Shown here one piece after another: positions 1-7,100 of a stretch of 7,278 nucleotides of DNA. Each line of letters starts with the position of its first letter. Positions within the stretch are counted from its first letter, which is position 1. Below the pieces are notes generated by a model. It saw only the letters and a list, made by a program, of their open reading frames with translations, was not told where the DNA came from and did not search any database. The position numbers and the translations under genes were made by a program. Source of the stretch: an uncultured Eubacteriales bacterium (GTDB lineage Bacteria > Bacillota > Clostridia > Oscillospirales > Acutalibacteraceae); NCBI GenBank assembly GCA_900320925.1, contig ONUD01000067.1:1-7278 (forward strand), written 5' to 3'.

Positions 1-1601
1 ACTTTGTCGAGGTCAACGGTCAGACCGTCTGCCAGTTCTCCGATGGCAACGCAGACACCGCCTGCACCAAAGTCGTTGCAGCGTTTAATCATGGTAGAAA
101 CCGTACTGTTGCGGAACAGTCTTTGAATTTTACGTTCGGTGGGAGGATTGCCCTTTTGCACCTCTGCACCGCAGGTTTCAATGGAATCCATGGTATGAGC
201 CTTGGAGGAGCCTGTGGCACCGCCGCAGCCGTCACGTCCCGTGCGTCCGCCCAGAAGAACAATGACATCATCGGGGGCAGGTACGTTACGGACAACATTG
301 GCTTTTGGTGAAGCACCGATCACAGCACCGATTTCCAGACGCTTGGCAACATAGCCCTTGTCATAGAGTTCGGTGACCTGACCGGTCGCAAGACCGATTT
401 GGTTGCCGTAGGAGCTGTAGCCGGCAGCGGCACCGGTCGTAATTTTGCGTGAGGGAAGCTTGCCCGCCATGGTATCCTCAAAGGCAACGGTGGGGTCACC
501 GGAACCTGTGACACGCATGGCCTGATAGACATAGGCACGTCCTGACAGCGGGTCACGGATAGCCCCGCCCAGACAGGTAGCGGCACCGCCAAAGGGTTCG
601 ATTTCCGTGGGATGGTTGTGGGTTTCGTTCTTGAACTGCACGAGCCATGGTTCGGTCTTGCCGTCAATGGTAACGGGTACCTCGATGGAGCAGGCATTGA
701 TTTCATCACTCTGGTCAAGGTCGGGAATCATGCCACGCTTTTTGAGCAGTTTCATGCCGACCAGTGCCATATCCATGAGGGATACATCTCTGTCGGTATC
801 CTTGCCGTAAATTTCGTCACGGCTTTCATAATAGAGTTGCAGAGCCTTTTCGATGGTTTCGGAAAGAATGCCTTTTTCAATTTCGATGGTTTCCAGACGT
901 GTCAGGAAAGTGGTATGACGGCAGTGGTCAGACCAGTAGGTGTCAATCACACGCAGTTCTGTGACAGTCGGGTCACGGTGTTCCTCGTCCCTGAAATAGT
1001 CACGGCAGAATTTCAGGTCGGAGAGTGTCATGGCAAAGCCCATGGAATGGAAATACTGCTGCATTTCGTCATCGTTCCATGCCGTAAAGCCCTCTACCAC
1101 TGCCACATCATCGGGAACAGCGGCTTTCATATCCAGTGAATCGGGCTTGTCTAAAGAAGCCAGCCGTGATTCCACGGGGTTAATCAGATAGTGCTGCACC
1201 TTTTGGAAGTCCTCCTCGGAGATACTGCCTTTGAGAGCAATGAGTTTGGCTGTGACCACTTGGGGTCGGTCGCCCTGTGTCAGGAGCTGTACGCACTGGG
1301 CAGCGGAGTCGGCACGCTGGTCATACTGTCCGGGCAGGTACTCCATGGCAAAAATTCTAAAATCCTCACTGACAGGGAATACTTCTTCATACACCTTATC
1401 GGCATTGGTTTCACTTAAAATCGTATTTTTGGCTTTTTGAAAGCTTTCACCTTCCAGACCGCTGATATCATAGCGGTTGATAATCTTCACTTCTTCCAGA
1501 CCGTTCAGACCGAGATTGTTTTTCAGGTCGGCACAAAGATTCTGTGCTTCGACATCAAAGCCCGAACGCTTTTCTACAAAAATTCTTTTGACAGCAGCCA
1601 T
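1..1601 (-). CDS. purL: Phosphoribosylformylglycinamidine synthase PurL, N-terminal part (cut by left edge)
   Basis: PurL converts FGAR to FGAM using glutamine and ATP, the fourth step of de novo purine synthesis, in the cytosol. The frame is open from the ATG at 1601 to the left edge: 533 codons with no stop. Signature motifs are SDHCRHTTF (residues 224-232), KNETHNHPT (324-332) followed by EPFGGAATC, the ATP-site segment GGRTGRDGCGGATGSS (451-466) and DFGAGGVCVAIGELADG (510-526). The long N-terminal region before SDHCRH fits the large single-chain form (about 1,240 residues, with a C-terminal glutamine amidotransferase domain) known in Clostridia, rather than the short PurL of the PurS/PurQ/PurL complex. 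The amidotransferase half would lie outside the window, so the fusion is inferred. The start is supported by AGGTGA seven bases upstream. The gene follows cls by 29 bases with no terminator, so it probably shares its transcript. I saw no purine riboswitch upstream. Confidence 0.95.
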   Translation of the reverse strand, partial: MAAVKRIFVEKRSGFDVEAQNLCADLKNNLGLNGLEEVKIINRYDISGLEGESFQKAKNTILSETNADKVYEEVFPVSEDFRIFAMEYLPGQYDQRADSAAQCVQLLTQGDRPQVVTAKLIALKGSISEEDFQKVQHYLINPVESRLASLDKPDSLDMKAAVPDDVAVVEGFTAWNDDEMQQYFHSMGFAMTLSDLKFCRDYFRDEEHRDPTVTELRVIDTYWSDHCRHTTFLTRLETIEIEKGILSETIEKALQLYYESRDEIYGKDTDRDVSLMDMALVGMKLLKKRGMIPDLDQSDEINACSIEVPVTIDGKTEPWLVQFKNETHNHPTEIEPFGGAATCLGGAIRDPLSGRAYVYQAMRVTGSGDPTVAFEDTMAGKLPSRKITTGAAAGYSSYGNQIGLATGQVTELYDKGYVAKRLEIGAVIGASPKANVVRNVPAPDDVIVLLGGRTGRDGCGGATGSSKAHTMDSIETCGAEVQKGNPPTERKIQRLFRNSTVSTMIKRCNDFGAGGVCVAIGELADGLTVDLDK

Positions 1602-1608
1602 TTTGATT

Positions 1609-1614
1609 TCACCT
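1609..1614 (-). promoter_or_regulatory. Ribosome binding site of purL
   Basis: The minus strand reads AGGTGA here, seven bases before the ATG at 1601. It lies in the 29-base gap after the cls stop codon and fixes the purL start. No promoter consensus could be recognised in this gap or in the last 100 bases of cls. Confidence 0.6.
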
Positions 1615-1630
1615 ATCCTTGCATATTTTT

Positions 1631-3148
1631 TCAGCACAGCGGTGCCAGTATTCTCAGGATACCATTCACGAACCATCGGAAGTCACCTGTTTTCAAGTCT
1701 GCCATAGTACGCTGCTTGGATTTGGACTGTGTTTTGAGGAAGTCCTTTTCAAGGTCTTTGAGCAGTGCGGAATGGTAGAATACGGAATTGTTTTCAAAAT
1801 GCAGGAACAAACTCCTGTAATCGAGATTGACCGTGCCGACTGTACCGACCTTGCCGTCAATGATACAGCCCTTGGCATGGACAAACCCAGGGAGATATTC
1901 ATATACCTTGACGCCTGCCTCCATCAGGGAACGGTAGTAGCCCCTTGACATACGGTAGACAATTTTTTTGTCGGGAATCCCCGGCATGATGATACGCACA
2001 TCGACCCCTCGTTCCGCAGCTTTCACAAATGCCTGAAGCAGATAATCTCCCAGCAGCAGATAGGGGGTATAGAACCATGCAGTTTTTTCCGCCTGATACA
2101 GCAGGTCGATATACAGGTCATTGCTGTAAGTTTCAAACTTGACGGGGGAGTCATAATACGACAAAACATAGCCGTCCCTCTCGTTGGAAAGATTGTTGGG
2201 TACAGGCGGAAAATACTTGGCAAATTCCATCGGCGTTTTGGAGAAGGCATTCCAGAATTCGACAAACATTCTGGCATAGACCTGTGCTGCCGCCCCTTTG
2301 ACGGAAAATCCGATGTCCTTCCAGTGGCCGTATTTTTTCTTTTTGTTGATATATTCATCAGCAAGGTTCACGCCCCCGCTGAAAGCGATTTCACCGTCAA
2401 TGACCAGCATTTTGCGATGGTCACGGTAATTCAGTGTGCCTTTGATGGCATTGATAGGATTGAAGGGAGTACATTGGATCCCACGTTTTTTCAGATCCTT
2501 GACATTCTTTTTGGAGTAGGTAGAGATACTGCCTACATCATCGTACATGAAATAGACTGCAACCCCCTCATTGACCTTTTGCTCCATGATTTCCACCATG
2601 GAGTCCCACATGATACCGTTTTCCACGATGAAATACTCGGCGAAAATAAACTGTTTCGCTCTTTTCAGTTCCTCCAGCATCACCTTGTGCATTTCTTCGC
2701 CCAGTGCAAAATATTGGGTACTCTCATTCCTGACCAAAGGAAAGCCGGTTTCCTGCTGTGTCCGTTTGAGGACGGCGGCAAGACGGGCATTGTCTTTGGC
2801 AATTTCTTCAAAGATCTGTTCCCCGCACGGTTCTGTATAGACCAGAATCTCTCCTGCGGAGCGTTCCAGCTTTTTACGGATAGGCTTGGCAGTTTTGCGG
2901 TTGCCCAAGAGCCAATACAGGAATGCTCCCAGAATGGGAAATGACAGAATCAGTATCAGCCACAGGATTTTATAGCTGCTTTCATCACGCTTGGTCACGA
3001 TATACAAAACAAAGATGATGGCCATGAAAGACGTGATGAGTTCAACCAGTTCTATTGCATCGCTGAAAAACCACAGCAGAAACAATATCCATACCGTTTG
3101 CAGCAATATGGCAGGAATGAGAGCCAGTATCCTTGTTACAACTTTCAT
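1631..3148 (-). CDS. cls: Cardiolipin synthase, ClsA-type phospholipase D family membrane protein
   Basis: This enzyme joins two phosphatidylglycerol molecules into cardiolipin plus glycerol at the inner face of the membrane. The protein has 505 residues, normal for bacterial Cls (about 480-510). Hydrophobic segments at about 5-28, 33-52 and 60-81 anchor the N-terminus; the usual form has two, so the third may be a tight hairpin or re-entrant stretch. Two HKD motifs of the phospholipase D superfamily are intact: H244, K246, D251 followed by SGGVN (257-261), and H424, K426, D431 followed by GTVN (438-441). Both active-site halves are therefore present and the enzyme should work. The ATG lies three bases after the stop of the upstream isomerase gene and lacks a clear Shine-Dalgarno sequence (only a weak GGGA), which suggests translational coupling. 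purL follows 29 bases downstream. A related PLD-family phosphatidyltransferase is possible, but the TM plus double-HKD layout favours Cls. Confidence 0.94.
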   Translation of the reverse strand: MKVVTRILALIPAILLQTVWILFLLWFFSDAIELVELITSFMAIIFVLYIVTKRDESSYKILWLILILSFPILGAFLYWLLGNRKTAKPIRKKLERSAGEILVYTEPCGEQIFEEIAKDNARLAAVLKRTQQETGFPLVRNESTQYFALGEEMHKVMLEELKRAKQFIFAEYFIVENGIMWDSMVEIMEQKVNEGVAVYFMYDDVGSISTYSKKNVKDLKKRGIQCTPFNPINAIKGTLNYRDHRKMLVIDGEIAFSGGVNLADEYINKKKKYGHWKDIGFSVKGAAAQVYARMFVEFWNAFSKTPMEFAKYFPPVPNNLSNERDGYVLSYYDSPVKFETYSNDLYIDLLYQAEKTAWFYTPYLLLGDYLLQAFVKAAERGVDVRIIMPGIPDKKIVYRMSRGYYRSLMEAGVKVYEYLPGFVHAKGCIIDGKVGTVGTVNLDYRSLFLHFENNSVFYHSALLKDLEKDFLKTQSKSKQRTMADLKTGDFRWFVNGILRILAPLC

Positions 3149-3151
3149 GGT

Positions 3152-3676
3152 TTATCCCACGGTTTCCGGCTGAGGATAGTCCACACCAAACGTTTCCACG
3201 GTGACAGTTTTCATGACCTGCGGGTCAAGCGGCTTATCAGCAAAGTCGGTATCTGTTTCGGCAATGGCATTGACAACTTCCATGCCCTCGATTACCTTGC
3301 CAAAAGCGGCATACTGTCCGTCTAAGTGGGGAGCATCCTTGTGCATGATAAAGAACTGCGAACCGGCAGAGTCAGGCACCATGGTGCGAGCCATTGACAG
3401 GACACCTGCGGTATGTTTCAGAGCATTGGGGAAACCATTCTGGAGGAACTCTCCCTTGATGTGGTAGCCCGGACCTCCCGTGCCGGTACCGTTCGGACAG
3501 CCGCCCTGAAGCATGAAGCCATAGATTACTCTGTGGAATGTCAGACCGTTGTAAAAGTCCTTTTGGATCAGGCTGATAAAGTTGTTCACGGTATTGGGGG
3601 CAACCTCGGGATACAGTTCTGCCTTGATGACATCACCGTTTTCCATAGTGATTGTCACAATAGGATTTTGTGCCAT
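3152..3676 (-). CDS. Cyclophilin-type peptidyl-prolyl cis-trans isomerase
   Basis: This is a single-domain cyclophilin that catalyses cis-trans isomerisation of Xaa-Pro bonds during protein folding. No signal peptide or lipobox is seen, so it should be cytosolic. Numbered from the chosen start (174 residues), the active-site segment FHRVIYGFMLQGG spans 47-59, with R49, F54, M55 and Q57 matching R55, F60, M61 and Q63 of human CypA. GSQFFI (105-110) and LDGQYAAFG (118-126) follow. The tryptophan that contacts cyclosporin (W121 of CypA) is His117 here, and CypA H126 is Tyr122. Such changes are common in bacterial cyclophilins and suggest weak drug binding with activity kept. Two in-frame ATGs exist, at 3682 and 3676. 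I chose 3676 because AGGAG (3686-3690) then sits nine bases away instead of three; the other start adds only Met-Ile. It is the first gene of the compact unit with cls and purL, and a candidate promoter lies just upstream. Confidence 0.94.
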   Translation of the reverse strand: MAQNPIVTITMENGDVIKAELYPEVAPNTVNNFISLIQKDFYNGLTFHRVIYGFMLQGGCPNGTGTGGPGYHIKGEFLQNGFPNALKHTAGVLSMARTMVPDSAGSQFFIMHKDAPHLDGQYAAFGKVIEGMEVVNAIAETDTDFADKPLDPQVMKTVTVETFGVDYPQPETVG

Positions 3677-3685
3677 TATCATTCT

Positions 3686-3690
3686 CTCCT
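3686..3690 (-). promoter_or_regulatory. Ribosome binding site of the cyclophilin gene, decides the start
   Basis: The minus strand reads AGGAG here, inside AAAGGAGAGA. It is nine bases before the ATG at 3676 and three before the ATG at 3682. The spacing favours 3676, giving an N-terminus MAQNPIV instead of MIMAQNPIV. Confidence 0.65.
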
Positions 3691-3709
3691 TTATCTGATT
3701 GATACTATC

Positions 3710-3738
3710 ATATTACATGATTGCCCCAAAATAATCAA
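3710..3738 (-). promoter_or_regulatory. Candidate sigma-A promoter for ppi-cls-purL
   Basis: On the minus strand, TTGATT (3738-3733) and TAATAT (3715-3710) are separated by 17 bases. Each matches four of six consensus positions. An overlapping TATGAT (3712-3707) matches the -10 better but at 20-base spacing. Transcription would start near 3700-3704, leaving a leader of about 25-30 bases with the AGGAG site. This is the best-placed promoter-like sequence before the isomerase gene, but the match is modest. Confidence 0.4.
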
Positions 3739-3870
3739 GACCCTATCCGAAAAAACCGCACAAATCCCTTTTCCGGAACGCTCCTATCTATAAAACGCTT
3801 CCAATACATGGTTTTCGTGCAGACTGATGGAGATATTTGCCCGATGTTTGACATTGTAATGGAAACTTCC

Positions 3871-3926
3871 TTGCCGCCACGTACCCCTCTGTCAGCAAGC
3901 TGACAGAGGGGTCTGCGTGGCGGCAA
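3871..3926. repeat. Long near-perfect palindrome (56 bases), candidate dispersed intergenic repeat
   Basis: The left arm TTGCCGCCACG (3871-3881) pairs with CGTGGCGGCAA (3916-3926), and CCCCTCTGTCAGC (3884-3896) pairs with GCTGACAGAGGGG (3899-3911). Between these two stem blocks lie TA on the left and TCTG on the right, forming a small internal loop. The apex is AA, or CAAG if the last C-G pair opens. Neither strand has a run of T after the stem, so it is not a standard intrinsic terminator. The shape fits a non-coding palindromic element of the REP or small MITE kind. I recall similar CCCCTCTGTCAGC-type palindromes in many copies in Ruminococcaceae genomes, but only this copy is visible here. 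Confidence 0.75.
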
Positions 3927-4083
3927 AGCAGTATCAATTGTGATACCTTTCAGCGGGAAAAATGAATTTGTGCATTTTCACAACACATTTAAAAATTTGC
4001 TCATTTAATTATAACGCGTGTAACTGGATATGCCGGAAGATGACAGCGAGGAATTAGGAATTGGCTGCAATCCGCATCCATAT

Positions 4084-4119
4084 AAAAAATCCCCTTTCTT
4101 AAAGAAAAGGGGATTTTTT
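4084..4119 (-). terminator. Intrinsic terminator of the LRR/Ig-like repeat protein gene
   Basis: On the minus strand the sequence starts nine bases after the stop codon at 4128. It has an A-rich 5' arm, the stem core ATCCCCTTTTCTT pairing with AAGAAAGGGGAT with one bulged base, and then a run of six T. The flanking A and T runs extend the stem, so it could also work in the other direction, although no plus-strand gene reads into it. It cleanly separates the surface-protein gene from the isomerase unit. Confidence 0.88.
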
Positions 4120-4127
4120 GGGTATGG

Positions 4128-7100
4128 TCAGTTGACAACAACATCAAAATACTTTGGGCTGATATTCCCATCGCCGTCCTGCACCTTGACACAGATCTGA
4201 TACGTGGTCTTTTTGGCAGGTGTGATGGTAATGGCGGCATTGGCACCCATTGCCTGAGCCGTTGTCCATTTGGTATCGGTTGTTTTCTTGTACTGGACGG
4301 AGTAAGTGTATGGGGTTGTACCGTTTGTACCGGAGGCATTGACAGTCACGCTTTCACCCAGAGTGATTTCTGTTGCTGAGATGGTCGAGGTATTCCTCAC
4401 ACCCGAAGCGGCTGTCACGGTAAAGTATTTCTTGGCAATGGTACCCTTGGCATCCTTAGCCTTGACGCAAATCTGATAGACTGCTTCCTTGGCAGGCGTG
4501 ATGACAGCGGTGGTATTGGTGCCGTACTTCTGTTTCACGACCCAGTTGGTATCGGTGGACTTTTTGTAGAGGATGGCATAGGTGTATTCCGAGGAAGCAC
4601 CGCCATTGGCTGCTGCCTTGACCGTAATGCTGTCGCCGAGAGATACCCTGTTGTTCTGTGCATCAATGGTGGCGTTGTTGACAAGCGGTTCATCCGCCTT
4701 GCCGAACGCACTGACATTGACGACAAAGTACAGCTTGTCTTCCTGTCCGCTGCTGTCCTTGGCTTTCACGCAGATGTCATACTTGGCAGCCTTCATAGGT
4801 GTTACGGTAACGGTGGCATTGGTGCTGAATGTCTGTTTTGTTGTCCACTTGGTATCGGTGGTTTTTTTGTAGAATACCGCATAGGTATAGCCGCCTGTAC
4901 CGCCCTGTGCAGAGGCTTTTACGGTGATATTCTCGCCATATACGATGTCATCATCGGAAAGTACCGTGGTATTCTTCAGCTTGTCATTGACAGTCAGGTT
5001 GAAATATTGGGAAACGACAGTGCCGCTCTGATCTTTGACTTTCACGCAGACCTGATAAGCACCGGTTGATCTGGGTGTTACCACAGCGGTCGTGCTGGCA
5101 CTGAAATCGGCAATCTTTGTCCAGTTTTTCTGGGAGAACTGCTTGTAGTAGTAAGCATAGGTATAACCGCCTTTGCCGCCGGTTGCGGAGCCTGTCACGG
5201 TGATGCTCTTTCCTGCCATGACGGTATCGGCACTGAGGGTGGAGGTATTGGCAAGTGTACCGCTCACGGTCACAGCCACTTCTTTGCCGACTACATGATC
5301 TCTGCTGTCCTTGGCATTGACACGGAAGGTATAGCTGCCTGCGGCAGTGGGCTTGAAGATGGCCACCGTATTGGCACTGTAATCGGAGAGGGTTGTCCAG
5401 TCGTTGTCATTGTACTCCTTATACTGATACTGATAAGCAATACTGCCGGCACCGCCCTCTGCACTGCCGAAGAGTACCAATGTTTCACCGAGTGTTATCA
5501 TGTCTTCGGAAACAGTGGAAGTATTGTTCAGGGCAGAGGATGCCTTGAGGGTAAAGTATTTATTTTCCACGACACTGTTATTGTCCTTGACCTTGATGCA
5601 AAGCTCATAGGTACCGGCTTCGGCAGGGGTAAAGGAAGCGGCTGCATTGGTAGTAAAGCCAGAGATGGTTGTCCAGTTGGCAGCACCGAGCTTTCTGGCG
5701 TACATTGCATACTTATAGTTTCTCACACCGCCGCTGGCTGCACCTGTGAGGGTGACAGATTCACCTGTCAGGACGGATTCAGAGGAGAGCATGGAAAGGT
5801 TTTCAAGAGGAGCATTGACCAGAATATTGCAGTAAGCGGTCTTGCCGTCCGCAGTGGCAGCGGAAACTCTTGTAACACCTGCCGCAACGGCTGTCACGGT
5901 ACCATCAGCGGCAACGGTAGCGACCTTGGTATTTTCGCTCTTCCAGGTGATGGTACTGTCGCTGACTCTGTCGATATCGAGGGTAGCGGTCAGGTTCACG
6001 GTTCTGCCCGCAGCCGTTTCGACAGAAGTCTTGTTGAGGGTAATGGTACGAGCCAGCTTGTTGAATTTCACGTCATGGTAGTTGGAATACCATTCGGCTT
6101 CCGTACCCTCATAGCCTGAGATAACAAGATTCGGGAATTTGTCATAGAAATTGCTGGAGATGGAAGTCACGCCGGCAGGAATGGTAAGACTTACCAGGGA
6201 GTCCATGCCGCTTGTGTCGAAGCTGATTTCTTTAAGGTTCTCAGGAAGCACAATGCCTGTCAGCTTGGAGCAGTTCAGGAATGCCCTGCTGTCAATCGAG
6301 GTAACGGTGGCAGGAACCGTATAAGTACCGGTCTTTCCGTTAGGAACATAATAGAGCTTTGTCTTATCCTTATTGAGTACAGCACCGCTGACGGTGACAT
6401 AGGAGGTGTCACTGCCGGCAAAGTTCAAAGACGTGAGCGATGCACAATTGTAGAATGTGTAGCCTAAATCAAAGGTACTGGTAAAGTTCTTGGGGAACGT
6501 GATGGAAGTCAGCTTAGTGGCATCCTTGAAAGCACGGTCATAGACAGCGTTCACGGTAGCAGGAGCGGTATAAGCCCCTGTTTTGCCGCCGGGGACATAC
6601 AGGATTCTTGTTTTGGCCTTGTTGTAGAGGACACCGTCAACAGTTGTATAATCAGAGTTGTTTTCCGATACATTGACAGCCGTCAGTTTCGGGCAGTTGG
6701 CAAGCATATAGTAACAACTGAAATCATTGAAATTGTCGGACAGATTGAGGGTGACAAGGTTCGGGCAGTTAATCAGTGCATTATCCCGGATACGTCCCTG
6801 AGAAACGATATTATCGGGAAGTGTCACGGTAGCTGCCCCCTTGGGGATGGCATAGACGTAATCTTTTTCAAGGTTCATCAGACAGCCGTTGACGGACTGT
6901 ACTCTTATATTGTCAGGATCAACAACAAATTCCGTAATACTCAGGCATTTGTCAAAATAGCTGTCACTCAGATTGACCGTAGCGGCAGGGATGGTCAGTT
7001 TTTGGATACCCGTGCAGTTATTGAAGGTATACTGACCGTCAATATGGGTTACGGTTTCGGGAATGGTCACATCGCCGACTCTGGCATCGGGAACAAGATA

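Larger units (their letters stand above)
3677..4127. other. Intergenic region between the repeat protein and the isomerase gene
   Basis: No protein-coding gene can be supported in these 451 bases. In minus-strand order they hold the terminator of the repeat-protein gene (4119-4084) and an AT-rich stretch with a perfect TATAAT (4013-4008) that lacks a convincing -35. Two short inverted repeats follow: TTGTG/CACAA at 3968-3983 and GTATCA/TGATAC at 3931-3946. After them come the long hairpin (3926-3871), about 130 bases without recognisable features, and the candidate promoter and ribosome site of the isomerase gene. The stretch looks like a boundary between two transcription units. Confidence 0.7.

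Noticed and set aside
612..1139. Plus-strand open frame of 175 codons in the left part
   Set aside because: It lies opposite the purL frame, which holds all the PurL signatures. It is a shadow frame.
2324..2944. Plus-strand open frame of 206 codons inside cls
   Set aside because: It is antisense to the cardiolipin synthase frame, which carries both HKD motifs. It has no recognisable motif of its own.
3848..3853. Perfect TTGACA on the plus strand
   Set aside because: The position 17 bases downstream is the GC-rich palindrome arm, not a -10 box, and no plus-strand gene follows.
3735..3926. Minus-strand open frame of 63 codons in the intergenic gap
   Set aside because: Its first third is one arm of the palindrome and the rest has no protein-like pattern. 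No ribosome binding site was seen, and it overlaps the candidate promoter of the isomerase gene.
3962..4057. Plus-strand cysteine-rich 31-codon frame (starts MNLCIFTTHLK)
   Set aside because: Only a weak GGGA-like sequence precedes it. No convincing promoter is present and the region is AT-rich and non-coding in character, so it is most likely chance.
4131..5807. Regular repeats considered as a CRISPR array or DNA-level minisatellite
   Set aside because: The period is about 270-280 bases, the reading frame is kept throughout and similarity is mainly at protein level. These are tandem protein domains.
5295..6119. Plus-strand open frame of 274 codons inside the repeat-protein gene
   Set aside because: It is antisense to a clear repeat-rich coding frame. 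It arises from the biased codon use of the Ig-like repeats and matches no recognisable protein.
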